A stretch of 64,000 nucleotides of DNA from Buddleja alternifolia. Lineage: Eukaryota; Streptophyta; Magnoliopsida; Lamiales; Scrophulariaceae. Both the position numbers and the translations under genes were made by a program. Below, one piece after another: positions 12,887 to 25,458 of this stretch (its first letter is position 1; each line of letters opens with the position of its first letter). The DNA lies in NCBI GenBank assembly GCA_019426215.1, contig CM033396.1, positions 36,632,503 to 36,696,502 of the forward strand. The letters are read 5' to 3'. Under the pieces are notes generated by a model, which was given only the letters and a program-made list of their open reading frames with translations, was not told where the DNA came from and did no database searches.

Positions 12887-14747
12887 GTGGTGCAGTGAGC
12901 GTGGATCGATTCAAACAATGGGATCTGCAAAGTTTGATGTTGAGAGATTTACTGGAATGAATGATTTGGGCTATGGCGATTGAAGTTGAGAGCTCTTTTG
13001 GTTCAGCAAGGTCTTGCAGATGCATCAAATGGGGAGAAAGCATTATCTGAATCACTAAAGGATCAGGAGAAAAAGGAATTACTGGAAAAGGCTCACAGTG
13101 CAATCATCTTGAGTCTTGGAGATAAAGTTCTCAGAAAGGTTTCAAAAGAAAAATTTGTTGAAGGTATTTGGACTAAACTTGAAGCCTTGTATATGAATAA
13201 ATCCTTAGTTAATTGCCTCTATTTAAAACAAGCTTTGTACTCTTTTAAAATGAATGAAGATAAACCAATTAATGAACAATTGGATCTGTTTAGTAAATTG
13301 ATCTTGGATCTTGAGAATATTGGTGTACAATTGAAGATGAAGATCAAGCTTTACTGTTGTTATCTGCTTTGCCTAAAAGCTATACTCATTTTAAGGAGAC
13401 ACTGTTATATGGAAGAATCTCTGTCAGTAGATGAGGTACAATATGCTCTTAATTCAAGAGAACTAAATAACAGAAATGAAGTTAGAAATCAATCTCAGGC
13501 TGAGGGTTTGACAGTAAGAGGAAGACCTGAAAAGAGAGAATTCAAGAAGAAGTCTAAGGTTAGATCAAAATCTAATCCTAAGTTTGAATTTTGGCACTGT
13601 CAAAAGGAAGGACACACACGAAAGATGTGTCCTGAGAGGCAGAAGAACAAACCAGAAAACAAGAAAGAACAAGCTGATCTAGTGGTATCAAATGACGGCT
13701 ATGAGTCTGCTGATGTACTCTCTATATCAGACATCAATTCTGATAAGGAGTGGATATTAGATTCAGGCTGCTCATTTTATATGACACCTAATAAAGGTTG
13801 GTTTGAAGAGTTCAAGCTCAAGATGGTGGAAATGTCGTTCTTGGGAACAATAAATCCTGCAAAGTTCAAGGGATTGGTTCTGTAAGAATTAAGATGGAGA
13901 ATGGAATTGAGAAAGTATTTACACAAGTTAGGTATATTCCTGAATTAAAGAGGAACTTGATATCTCTTGGAATGTTAGACGAACAAGGATATCTAATTAA
14001 GGTGGAGACTGGTTCCTGGAAAGTTTTGAAGGGCTCTATGGTATTAATGAAGGGGGTTAGGAAGAATGGTATATACTCTCTGCTTGGAAGTACCATGATA
14101 GGCATGGTTTCACATGCTCAAAAGTCTCAATCAAATAAAGTCACTATATGGCATAAGAGATTGGGACATGTAAGTGAAAAAAGACTGCAGGAGCTGTCAA
14201 AACAAGGATTACTTGGAAATGATAAAATACAAAGTTTGGAGTTCTGTGAAATTTGTGCACTTGGAAATCTTGTAGAGTCAAGTTTGGCACTGGTATCAAA
14301 CAGACCAAGGGAACACTTGGCTATATTCATTCAGACCTTTGGGGTCCAGCCAGGACTCCATCACTCAGTGGAGGCAGGTACTTCATGTCTTTAGTTGATG
14401 ATTTTTTAAGAAAAATATGGATTTATGTTCTTAAGAATAAAACTGAAGCTTTTGAAAAATTTAAAGTGTGGAAAACACTAGTTGAAAACCAAACAGGAAA
14501 GAAAGTAAAAAGGCTAAGAACTGATAATGGCCTTGAGTTTTGTTCAAAAGAATTTGATGAATTCTGTATGAAACATGGCATTGCAAGACATAAAACTATT
14601 GCAGGAACTCCATAGCAAAATGGATTGGCTGAAAGGTTCAATAGAACCTTATTGGAAAGGATAAGGTGTGTGATGATAAGTGCTCACCTACCAAAGTCAT
14701 TTTGGGCAGAGACATTGAACACTACATCATACTTGATTAACAGATGC

Positions 14748-16301
14748 TGGTGGTCCCAAGTGGCATACGAAAGGGTCTAGAAGGGAGGGGGGTTGAATAG
14801 ACCCTGAAGTCTTTTTCGACTTCAAAAATATTTCGTATTAAAATGTAGATGCTTGTCTCAGCATTTACTTGAAGACAGTTTTGATAAAGTTAACTTAGAC
14901 TCAATATTTGAATACTATAACCAGATAGGTTTAACCGTTCAGTTCTTTAATCAGGGTTAACACAGCGGAATAATTTTAGAGTCTTCTCTTTTTGAAAGCT
15001 TTAGCGTCACAAGTTGTTTCTTAGTTGCTTAGCGTTTGATTATATTTTACTTAATCAATTTATGCAGTGAGATGATAATAAGAAAATTGACTGTAAAGTA
15101 AATAACACAATATTTGTAAGGTTCGTTGGGTGATGTAATCTCAACTACGTCCTTCTTCTCCTTGATCACTTGGAGGCAATCCACTAAAATGATTCTCAAA
15201 GAATCACACAGAATCTTCTACAATTTAGGGACAAAAGAAGAGATGGATATGGATGACTTGAGCTCCTTGGTCACACAGATTTCTGCTACAAGCCACTTCA
15301 ATCCTCTGCTTCTGGAAAGACGATCTCGAGCTCCTTCATCACACAGATTTCAACTCCAATAAAGATCTTCTCCAAGATGGCCTTGAACTCCTTGATCACA
15401 CAGACTTCAGCTCAAATAAAGACCTTTCTTCAACAAGCTTCTCTTACTCAAAAATATTGCTTGTGGAAGTCAACAATCTTTCTCACTCAGATGAAAGGTG
15501 TTGAGGGTTTATTGTAACAGGTTTGTTTGATGTTGGGAAGTTCAAACAACTTGGGATATCTCAGTAAGAATTTAGGTTTCTTCTTTGGAAGAGGTTTGAG
15601 ATATCTGGTGAAGGGTACTATTTATAGAGAATCTCGGGATTTGTCCGTTGGACATAAGTCAGGCGCGTGTACCTAACGCAGAGCTTCAAATAGTCCCTTT
15701 TCTGACATTCCTTAATTTCTGCTGATTCCGATTGGATAGGAGCAGGTTTGAACTCTGAAAAGCTGACAGTCTAGTCAAAAAAAGGTGGCTTGTCTACAAG
15801 TCATACTGTCTTGTTTACATTTAATGCACATATCAAGCATTTAATGCATTTTGAATTTATTTCCCATTGGAAATAAATGTCCGTTGGTGATTGCATTTAA
15901 GTCCTTGATAACTTAGGTTTTATCCTTCAAGTGAATCTGAAAGCTGGACGTTTGAGTCGGACGCTTGAGACAGCTGAGCGCTTGAGTCGCTGAGAACAGT
16001 CGCTGAGAACAGTCGCTGAGCGCTTGATTGAGCGCTCAGAACAAATCTTCTTCTTTACTTTGACTTTGGACGCTGATCTTCAACTTCATCACTTAATAGA
16101 CTCACACAGAACTCTATTAGTGATTTGGTATCACAAATTTAGTCTAAAATCTATAAAGATAAAAATTACAAGCCTAACAAAATAAGTAAACTTCCAAACG
16201 CTTATACAATATTTCTATGAAAGCATAAACTTACATTTTTGGGGTCTAACATAAAATCCTATCTTGTCATCATCAAAACATCTAACATGAAATTCCTAAC
16301 A
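14748..16301 (-). repeat. 3' LTR of element B (left copy)
   Basis: A 1554-bp copy of 18189-19887. It lacks about 127 bp that correspond to 19051-19177, with TGA microhomology at the joint. The reading frame at 15126-15362 repeats at 18565-18777 and is LTR sequence, not a gene. Confidence 0.88.
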
Positions 16302-17243
16302 ATTTCTCCCTTTTTGATGATGTCAAGACCTTAACTCTTATAACTCTTTTATAGTTTAAGAGTTCAAAGAAAAGCCCAAAAATAATATAAGTTAGCGTTA
16401 GAAAGTTAGATAAGTTAGCTAATGTTAGATTAGCTTTAACAAGATGTTTCAGCGATAAATCATTCAATCATGTATATGGAATTGAAAGCGTATATGATTT
16501 ATACTGAAACGATGCATACCTGCCTTTTCTTTCTCTTCTCCTTAAACTGTTTTTCTTTCTCTTCTTCCCCTTTCTTGGCATCATCAAGGGAAGACTGCAG
16601 TTCAAGCGATACTCGCTAGAAGAGGAGGACCAGTTGGTGTGGGAAAAACTCGGCCACTTCTATCGACCGCTCAGCGTCCACCGTCGTATCCACGTCTGGA
16701 CGGACAGTGTAAAACAATCTTCTAGCGATTTCCACAGTCACATCCACGTCTGGACGAACAATGAAAAAATTCTCTAGTGATTTCCACCACTATTGATACC
16801 ACTTGTAGATATCACTTGTTGGAAAATCAACATCCAACTATGTCTGCCTCTAGTTTTTTTTTTTTTAAATATGTATGAATTTTATAAAAGTTTCTATTAA
16901 GTGTTGAAGGAAATGTGTTCAACGCTTAACATATACCATTTGTTGAAATGATATCACTTGTTGTAAGATTTATGTTGACGCTTGAAATTAAATTCTTTCT
17001 ATGTTTGAGCGTTCAACACATCATGCACAAATAACAATAAGCGTTGATGATCAATGCATATGAAAAACGGTTTTTGATCATTGATGCTTACAGATATGTT
17101 CAAGTACAATTTTAAGGTTTCCCCTAAATTTGATAACTCGTAACAATTTTGAAAACACTTTTAGACAATATAATAAAGCGAATTCCCCCTACATTATATG
17201 TCTAATGAAAATACGATGCATAATGATTAAGCGTTTAAATTAT

Positions 17244-18075
17244 TCATACCTCGTTCTGGAATGACGAATAGGATTTTTCATATCTTAGAAATTTTTTGAA
17301 TTTCTTGACCAATAAATCCATTTCCTTTTCCTTACTCAATTCTGTCGCTTCCGCTTCACTGACTGATTTTCCCTTGCCCTTGATAGTAGTGATTAATGCT
17401 CCGGAATCAATTGAGGTGTAGCTGAGTGCATCCAATTCGAATTCAAAAGTCCTTAACTCCGAAAATACATGCTCTGGAGTTAGAATCTCCAACATCTGTG
17501 ATTCTCTCATAGCAGTTGTCTTCATAAAAAATCTACAGGGAAGACTTCTGAAAATCTTGTTGACCATTTCCTTGTTGGTCAACTCCATGCCTAGTGACGC
17601 TAACTCTGTAATGAGCGAAGTGAATCTCGTGTCTAATTGTTCTAGCGTCTCATTGGGCTGCATCTTAAAACCATTAAATCTTTCCTTGGCAATAGAAAGC
17701 TTATTTTCCTTCATTTGTGCTGAGCCACCACATATTATAGCAAACTTATCCCATATTTCCTTAGTCGTATTACATGACTTGACCTTGTTGAATAAGTTGT
17801 CGTTGTCACCTATGGTTGTATATAGACCGTTCCTCCCAACATTGTCCAAATTAGCTCTTCAATGCTCATCTGGGGACCATTCATGTTTCGGTTTCTCTAC
17901 ATAATCGTCAGGTGTTGTTTCTGTAGCTCCAGGCGCTCTGGTGATGACTTAGAGAATTTGAATCGGACCATCTGAAATGATATCACACATTTCATCATCA
18001 CACGAACACAAATAAGTAAACGCTTTCACCTGCCATGAGTCATAATTTGACTCGGTCAACTTAGGAACTCTAGCG
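17244..18075 (-). pseudogene. Copia-type gag of element B
   Basis: The clear part is the 201-residue frame 17849-17244, with a UBN2/Retrotran_gag pattern: TTKEIWDKFAIICGG, MKENKLSIAKERFNGFKM, then NKIFRSLP. In the same frame upstream, gag-like sequence (VPKLTESNYDSW, about 18045) continues through two stops near 17941 and 17859. No zinc knuckle was found before the stop at 17244. It would form the particle shell of a non-autonomous retroelement, but this copy is broken. Confidence 0.78.
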
Positions 18076-18174
18076 AAGGCAATGAAATTTTTTATTTTTT
18101 TTTAAAACAACTAAATTTTAAAGGGATCTGAACAAGAAGTTATGCTTGGAAATTTAAAAATTTCAACTTCAACT

Positions 18175-18186
18175 GCTCTGATACCA
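18175..18186 (-). other. Primer-binding site of element B
   Basis: On the minus strand it reads TGGTATCAGAGC, the usual complement of the 3' end of initiator Met tRNA. It fixes the orientation of the element. Confidence 0.85.
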
Positions 18187-18188
18187 AT

Positions 18189-19887
18189 TGGTGGTCCCAA
18201 GTGGCATATGAAAGGGTCTAGAAGGGGGGGTTGAATAGAACATGAGGTCTTTTTCGACTTCAAAAAATATTTCGTATTAAAATGTAGACGCTTGTCTGAG
18301 CGTTTACTTGAAGACTGTTTTGATAAAGTTAACTTAGACTCAAGATTTGAATAATATAGCCAGATAGGTTTAAGCGTTCAGTTCTTTAATTAGGGTTAAC
18401 ACAGCGGAATAATTTTAGAGTCTTCTCTTTTTGAAAGCTTTAGCGTCACAAGTTGTTTCTTAGTTACTTAGCGTTTGATTATGTTTTACTTAATCAATTT
18501 ATGCAATGAGATGATAATAAGAAAATTGACTGTAAAGTAAATGACACAATATTTGTAAGGTTCGTTGGATGATGTAATCCCAACTACGTCCTTCTTCTCC
18601 TTGATCACTTGGAGGCAATCCACTAAAATGATTCTCAAAAATTCACACAGAATCTTCTACAATTTAGGGACAAAGGAAGAGATGGATATGGATGACTTGA
18701 GCTCCTTGGTCACACAAATTTCTGCTACAAGCCACTTCAATCCTCTGCTTTTGGAAAGACGATCTCGAGCTCCTTGATCGCACAGATTTTAGCTCCAATA
18801 AAGATCTTCTCCAAGATGGCCTTGAGCTCCTTGATCACACAGACTTCAGCTCCAATAAAGACCTTTCTTCAACAAGCTTCTCTTACTAAAAAATACTGTT
18901 TGTGGAAGTCAACAATCTTTCTCACTCAGATGAAAGGTGTTGAGGGTTTATTGTAACAGGTTTGTTTGATGTTGGGAAGTTCAAAAAACTTGGGATATCT
19001 CAGTAAAAATTTAGGTTTCTTCTTTGGAAGAGGTTTGAGATATCTGGTGACTGTCTGGAATGTATTTGAGAAGCTTGAAGGATTTTGGCTATGGGATTTG
19101 CAAGCTTTTCTCTCAAATTATTTCTCAACTCTTTTTCACATTTACGTCTTTTTTCACACTTGCACAAAGATAGCTGAAGGGTACTATTTATAGAGAATCT
19201 CGGGATTTGCTGTTGGACACAAGTCAGGCGCGTGTACCTAACGCAGAGCTTCAAATAGTCCCTTTTCTGACATTCCTTAATTTCTGCTGATTCCGATTGG
19301 ACAGGAGCAGGTTTGAACTCTGAAAAGCTGACAGTCTAGTCAAAAAAAGGTGGCTTGTCCACAAGTCATACTGTCTTGTTTACATTTGATGCACTTATCA
19401 AGCATTTAATGCATTTTGAATTTATTTCCCGTTGGAAACAAATGTCCGTTGGTGATTGCATTTAGGTCCTTGATAACTTGGGTTTTATCCTTCAGGTGAA
19501 TCTGAAAGCTGGACGCTTGAGTCGCTCGGATGCTTGAGACAGTTGAGCGCTTGAATCAGCTGAGCGCTTGAGTCGCTGAGAACAATCGCTGAGATCAGTC
19601 GCTGAGCGCTTTACTGAGCGCTCGGAACAAATCTTCTTCTTGACTTTGGCTTTGGATGCTGATCTTCAACTTCATCACTTAATAGACTCACACAGAACTC
19701 TATTAGTGATTTGGTATCACAAACTTAGTCTAAAATCTATAAAGATAAAAATTACAAGCCTAACAAAATAAGTAAACTTCCAAACGCTTATACAATATTT
19801 CTATGAAAGCATAAACTTACATTTTTGGGGTCTAACATAAAATTCTATCTTGTCATCATCAAAACATCTAACATGAAATTCCTAACA
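18189..19887 (-). repeat. 5' LTR of element B (right copy)
   Basis: 1699 bp. It is the longer, more complete copy and is adjacent to the primer-binding site. Confidence 0.88.
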
Positions 19888-22119
19888 GATGCCCCTCTAC
19901 AGCTTTCAGTTTTAAAACTCCTAAAGTGATATCGTCTGGACATCCAGCTAATTACACTGGCTTAAAGGTGTTTGTTTGTACTGCTTACGCCCATATCAAG
20001 CAGGATAAGCTTGAACCAAGGGTAATAAAGTGTGTATTTCTGGGGTATCCAGAAAGGGTAAAAGGATACAGGTTATGGTGTCTTGAACCTAGTATGAGGA
20101 AATGTATAATTAGTAGGGATGTGGTGCTCAATGAGCAAGAAATGGGTTATCCTCACTTAAATAAAGTAGATAAACAGAAAGAAGAAAATTTAGATTCAAA
20201 TGAAGCCAATATTGAGGTGGAGCTATGGAATAGAACTGAAAAGGAGCTAGAAGGTGAAAATCTTCTTGTTTTTGATCCTACTGGAATTGATGAGGGTGAT
20301 TATGATCTTGAACATGGCCAGCTAACAGACTATACCTTAACAAGAGATAGAGAGAAGAGGGCAGTAAGAGCTCCTTGCAGGTATGGTTATGCAGACTTGA
20401 TGGCCTTTGCATTTGTTACTGCAGAAGAGACTGATTCTGAAGAGGCAAAGACATTTGATGAAGCTGTTAATAGTGAAAAAAAGGTGAAGTGGCTGCAGGC
20501 AATGAATGAGGAAATTAATTCTTTGTATAAGAATGATACCTGGAAATTAGTGGAGAAACCTAATAATCATAAACTTGTGAGCTGCAAATGGATATTCAAG
20601 AAGAAACAAGAGAATGATGGAATCAGATACAAGGCCAGACTGGTTGCAAGAGGTTTTACTCAGGTAGAAGGAGTTGATTACACTGAAATATTTTCTCCAG
20701 TGGTTAAGCATAGGTCCATAAGGTTGATGTTAGCTCTAGTAGCTCAATTTGATCTAGAACTAGAGCAACTTGATGTGAAATAGCTTTTCTATATGGTGAA
20801 TTAGAAGAACAGATTTTAATGAAACAGCCTGAAGGTTTTGAGATAAAAGGACAAGAACATAAGGTGTGTCTTTTGCAGAAGTCACTGTATGGTTTGAAGC
20901 AATCACCAAGACAGTGGAACAAAAGGTTTGATCAGTTTATGAGTAAACTTGAATTCAGCAAAAGTGACTTCGATTCATGTGTTTATTTCAAAAGTTTGAA
21001 AGAGGGGCAGATGATATATCTTCTACTATATGTGGATGATATCTTAATTGCATGTAAGTTCAAGCAAGAAATTCATAAAGTAAAGGAGGCTTTCAAGAAT
21101 GAGTTTGAAATGAAAGATCTTGGAACTGCAAAGAAGATACTTGGAATGGAGATTACAAAGGATAAATCCAGCAGTGTTCTATACCTAAGTCAGAATGGAT
21201 ACTTGACAAAGATATTGAGCAAATTTGGTTTGAGTAACTTGAAACCTGTATCAACTCCTATGTCAGCTCAGTTCAAGTTAAAAGCTCTAAAAAGTGATGA
21301 GGCAGACAAAGAGAAGAAATATATGGAGAAGATTCCTTATGCTAACATTGTGGGATCTCTCATGTATTTAATGGTATGTACTAGGCCTGACTTATCTTAT
21401 GCAATCAGTCTTGTGAGCAGGTTTATCTCAAATCCAAATAGAGACCATTGGTATGCTCTAAAGTGGATTTTGAGGTATGTTACATGGACAATTGATAAGG
21501 GGTCGGTATTTGAAGGAAAGAAGAAGAAATGGCAAGAAGAAGTCATGATTGATGGATTTGTTGACTCTGACTATGCAAGGTGCTATGATACTAGAAAGTC
21601 TTTGGCTGGTTTTGTGTTTACTGCTTTTAGTACTGCTATCAGCTGGAAAGCAAGTCTTCAAAGAGTAGTTGCTTTGTCAACAACAGAAGCTGAGTACATG
21701 GCTTTGGCTGAAGCCATAAAGGAAGCCATGTGATTATATGGTTTTGTTCAAGAGTTACAAATTGAACAAGAAGTCTTAAGTGTATTTTGTGATAATCTAG
21801 GAGCTGTGAATTTGTCAAAGAATGGTATGTATCATGAGAGGACAAAGCACATTGATATCAGAATGCATTTTATTAGAGAAGTGGTAGCAGCTGGAAATAT
21901 AGTGGTAAAGAAGATCAAGACAAAAGATAACCCTGCTGATATGTGTACTAAGCCGATTCCAAATAGCAAATTTGAATATTGTTTGGAGTTGATTGGAGTT
22001 GGAAAAGTTTGAGTCTCTTTAATGAGACCGAATCTCCTAGTGAGATTGATGTATTGATTCTCTAGGGTGAGGATGAAAGGTCAAGTACTGAAGGTTTTTT
22101 TGTAACTAAGGTGGAGATT

Positions 22120-22541
22120 TGTGAAAGTTGTTAGATACATAAAAGAAGTTTGCTTTGTAAATGCGTTTTTCTTCCAGTTTTAGAAAGTGCAATAAGTGTG
22201 AGCTGGAAATAAGCAAAGAGTTAGTTATAACCAACTCTTGAAGCTGATATATATTGACAAATATATGTATAACAGATTGGCTTGGGAGTTAAGCTACACA
22301 CACAAAAAAGATAGATACAATAGAGAGAGATAGATACACGGTTAGATATATATCTAGAAAAGCTGTGAATCTCCATTGTAATTGTATTCGAATTCTCTTG
22401 TTCAATAAAAGTAAACTGAGGAGTGCTTGACAGTGGATGTAGATCATTCAAGATCGAACCACTTAAATCTCTTGTGTATTGTTTCATTTTTACATATCAA
22501 ATTGATCTTGTATTGCTTGTGAATCGATTGAAATATCAACA
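22120..22541 (+). repeat. 3' LTR of copia A
   Basis: 422 bp, from TGTGAAAG to ATCAACA, directly after the polypurine tract. Confidence 0.92.
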
Positions 22542-22769
22542 GTTAGAAAGCATACCTCATAGAAACCCCTACTCTTATCAAGTCTACGGAACTTTTTACT
22601 CTCAAAGTACCCCAAACCTTCACACATCGCATTCAAAATGTCAATACCTAGATTTTATAGGCACATAATCATATACACTTACAATCCCTCCTACGTACTC
22701 TGCACTAGGTTTAGTGATTAACTTCCCACCATGATGAAACCTTACTGTAACATTATTCCCTTGTTTCAT

Positions 22770-23444
22770 CTGCACACAAAAAAATAAAAATAAACAACAC
22801 TATCAGTCGATTAAAAGTAAAGACATGAGACATGTGGGTCACTTATACCAAAAAAAAAAAAAAAAAAGACATGTGGGTCACTGCATATTCAAAAAACAAG
22901 AACATGTACAAAGGAAAGGACAAAGAAACATTTAAAAAAACAAAACACACAAATCGACATAAATGCATACATATAATATACACCAAGGGACCATCTGGGA
23001 CCACAAATTTGTTGTTTAATGGCAATAAATCATCGTACTATATTAGGGTTTAAATACACATTGAAAATGTTAATAAACACCATTTCCTATATAATACTAA
23101 CAAAGCCACATCATATTAACACCATAACACAAAAAAAACCCATCACAGATTGAAGACACTTACTGCATTTTGGGGGTGGCTGGTCCGCAAGCCTATGAAG
23201 CCTCAACTTCATCTTCAATTGTTCTTTCCTACTTCGATTTTGTACTAATTTAACAGTTGTTCTCAAAGATTTGAAGAACAATTTAGAGGGCAATGGGTAA
23301 TGTTTTCAGAGTCGGGAATTTGGGGGAAGATTTGAAGAACAATTTAGGTTTTAAGTTTAATGTTTAATTTGGGGGACGATTTGTTTATTCTGGGAGTTTT
23401 GAATCCAAAGGCCCACACATATGGGTCAAATGTGTGCAATACAA
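22770..23444. other. MULE 1 right arm, transposase upstream region
   Basis: Between the transposase start and the right terminal repeat. It holds an A-run at 22849-22868 and a short minus-strand ORF starting at 23293 (MPSKLFFKSLRTTVKL...) of unknown status. It is probably the 5' UTR and promoter of the transposase. Confidence 0.5.
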
Positions 23445-23629
23445 ATATTTGTTCACTCCCCACTAACGGAAACGTGACCGACACTTGCTCAATTCCGTCC
23501 AAAATAGACGGAGGGGACCAAAAGTGCAACACTTTTTTGTCCAGTGGGACCAAATGTGCAAGTCTCGTAAACTTTGGGACTAATAGTGTTCACCTACAAA
23601 AATTATAGGACCAAAAGTGCAATTTTCTC
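23445..23629. repeat. MULE 1 right terminal inverted repeat
   Basis: Inverted copy of 7841-7995 with one extra 'gcacttttggtccc'-type unit of about 30 bp. Confidence 0.9.
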
Positions 23630-23639
23630 AATTATATAT

Positions 23640-25458
23640 ACATCCAGCAATTTTGGAGGAGAAATGAGACGGAAATAAGTAAAGGAACTTTATCTGCAGC
23701 TAATGTTCAATAAACGTGGGTTTTGTGTGTGGGTAAAAGATAGTTATCTTTTCTTTTTTTTTTTTGAAGATGGGGTAAAAGATAGTTATCCCACACCAAA
23801 GATTGACAGTCCAAAAATGTGTATTTGGCCATCTCCAATAATTAATAAGTAGTTTAAGCAGTATAGACTTTAAAAATAATTTTATAGATACATAGATAGA
23901 TAACTTGATTATTGAACCATTTCTTTATTTAATAAATTAAAGTAAAATGTCATGAGATTTAATTATAATTATGTATATGAGGAGCCCTTATAAATATATT
24001 TAGTCCTTTAACAAAAATATATAATTATTATTTTATTTGAACATAATTTTCGTATCTGGGTTCTTATAAGTTTTTAGGAAAAATTCATTTTACCCTGGCC
24101 TATCCCCCCCCTCCCCCCCCGGTTCGTAAGAAAATCACTTAAACAGCTATGGATATATTGATGGATGAAAAATGCCCTTGATTCAGTTTCCACCCATCTA
24201 TTATAATTTATAGCATTTTGTCCCTCTAAAAATAAATTTCAGTACACTTGACCCCTAAATTGATTTGATGCTACATTTTTTTGTTATATATCAGACTCAT
24301 ACTTATACTTTAATATATTGATAATTCATGTTATTCATTGTAACAATAATTATTTTTGATAAAACTAGTCATTTATTTTCTTATATATTATATTACTCAT
24401 TAAAATAAAGTGATAAACCTATTTCTATTGCATTGTTATTAATTATATGATACGTACACACTTATGTATGGTATAAATAAGTGCTAAATGCCTCTTTTTT
24501 TTACTTTTTTCTATTAATGGTATAAATAATACTGCTATGTGAATATAATGTGCATACATAGTTCAATATTTTTTTAATAAATAGTTTTAGTACTTAACTA
24601 TTCATTTTTATGGAAGTGCAATCAAAATTAGAAGCACAAAAAAACGAGAATTTTTTCTGATGTCTATTAATGCAACTGAGTCATTCAAAAAAAATAAATA
24701 AATAAATCTATGAAATTCTTTCTAAAGGAAAAATTATAATATAGTAATTATATAGTCTTACATAAAATAATATAAGATTTATGTTGATTCTCTCTACATT
24801 ATTTCAATTATATTATTTATTTATTTTATCTGTAATTAATTCCATTGTTATTTACTTAATGAAATTGCCGTTAAATAAATTTTTGGGTCAAATTAAATAT
24901 ATAGGAGCAAAGTACTATCTAGAGTGTAATAAATGTGTGCCATATGAATTTATCATTTTAAACGAAGAGTGTTTTTAAAATAGGATATTAGGGTCTTATA
25001 TATAAGCTTCTAAAAAAATGAGTTCAAGATATATCCGAAAATTTTCAAATATCTTGACAAACCTACTTACCTATCTAAATTACAACATAATTTTGTCCTT
25101 AGTCACATCTTATAAACCTCATAATCTTATTCTATTCCAACACTTCAAAACTTTTTCAATATCTGATCCGTTTAAAAAAGTCTTATACGATGTAAAATCT
25201 TGTAAGATGTTTTAAATAAGCTTAGTCATACCGAAATTCATTGCAACCAAAATTCCGGGTTTTACGTTTGTCGTATGGTCTAGTCTTGCTCCTTTTTATA
25301 AACAAAAAAAAAGAGAGAGAAAAAAAATGTATTTTGAAATATATGAAGATTTGAGTGATGTGTGTTTGAATGTGAGATTTATTGACAAAGAGATATAATG
25401 ATATGTTAGAAAAAAATATGTAACAATTATAGTTGATGTGAATGTGATATATCTTCTT
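23640..25458. other. Intergenic, AT-rich
   Basis: Contains a C-run at about 24106-24120. ORFs at 24781-25215 are AT-rich chance frames. No gene or RNA was seen. Confidence 0.5.

Larger units (their letters stand above)
14748..19887 (-). mobile_element. Gag-only LTR retrotransposon B, nested in copia A
   Basis: Flanked by perfect GATGC target duplications (14743-14747 and 19888-19892) inside the copia A integrase. On the minus strand the LTRs start TGTTAGGAAT and end GGACCACCA. The primer-binding site TGGTATCAGAGC (complement of initiator Met tRNA) is at 18175-18186, two bases from the LTR. The polypurine tract AAAAAGGGAGAAAT lies next to 16301. The interior (16302-18188, about 1.9 kb) encodes only gag, with no protease, integrase or reverse transcriptase, so it depends on another element. 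Long LTRs and the 'gatgatgtcatcaaaaaggg' tract resemble Sirevirus-type copia elements. Confidence 0.9.
12918..22012 (+). pseudogene. Gag-Pol polyprotein of copia A, degraded
   Basis: Gag starts at the ATG at 12918 and is frameshifted near 12969 by loss of one base. The CCHC knuckle at about 13591-13630 has lost its first Cys (Phe codon instead), leaving HCQKEGHTRKMC. Protease has WILDSGCSFYMTP (about 13751). A second frameshift lies near 13870. The GAG-pre-integrase HHCC region is near 14150-14265. Integrase Asp residues lie in HSDLWGP and RTDNGLEF and the Glu in AERFNRTLL, with TAG at about 14613. The element at 14748-19887 splits integrase. Reverse transcriptase resumes at 19926, with a frameshift near 20781 and the catalytic YVDDIL near 21029. 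RNase H (about 21550-21950) has a TGA at 21731. It is non-functional. Confidence 0.9.
12455..22541 (+). mobile_element. Ty1/copia retrotransposon A, inserted in MULE 1
   Basis: Two LTRs (432 and 422 bp) begin TGTGAAAGTTG and end ATCAACA. The flanking 5-bp copies GTTAC (12450-12454) and GTTAG (22542-22546) differ at one base and mark the target duplication. A polypurine tract AAGGTGGAGATT lies directly before the 3' LTR. The primer-binding region after the 5' LTR (gtggtgcagtgagc) is a diverged initiator-Met type site. The polyprotein is in copia order: gag, protease, integrase, reverse transcriptase, RNase H. A second element is inserted in integrase. Host exon sequence of the MULE transposase resumes on either side. 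Confidence 0.93.
9072..22769 (-). pseudogene. MuDR-type MULE transposase, split by a retrotransposon
   Basis: Starts at CAT 22767-22769 with the MuDR N-terminal motif (VTVRFHHGGKLI, EYVGGIVSVYDY). It is interrupted at 22541 and resumes below 12450. It then shows an acidic stretch, a Cys/His DNA-binding region (about 11560-11900), the MULE catalytic core (VGVDGCHLKGPHVG near 11235, then ISDKQKGLIPAF near 11020), a SWIM zinc finger (SCSCRR then CKHGMSAICDQA, about 10380-10460), a CCHC knuckle (CHYCGEQGHNQKGCG, about 10100-10145) and a Ser/Pro-rich tail in several small exons ending at 9072. Donor and acceptor sites are visible at about 10079, 9943, 9852, 9669, 9594 and 9441. Lesions: a frameshift near 22650, a stop near 12388, TAG near 12112, TGA near 11693, TGA near 11100 and TAA near 11083. 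It cannot make transposase. Confidence 0.88.
7841..23629. mobile_element. MULE 1, autonomous-type Mutator-like element
   Basis: The ends GAGAAAATTGCAC and GTGCAATTTTCTC are inverted repeats that continue for about 155-185 bp, and both are flanked by the identical 10-bp sequence aattatatat (7831-7840 and 23630-23639), a Mutator-sized target duplication. Removing the nested retrotransposon leaves about 5.7 kb. The left arm carries a GRF zinc-finger gene on the plus strand. The rest encodes a MuDR-type transposase on the minus strand. The two genes converge, as mudrA and mudrB do in maize MuDR. The transposase is inactivated. Confidence 0.92.

Noticed and set aside
15126..15362. Plus-strand ORF of 78 codons, repeated at 18565-18777.
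   Set aside because: Both copies lie in the LTRs of element B; the repetition comes from LTR duplication, not from a gene.
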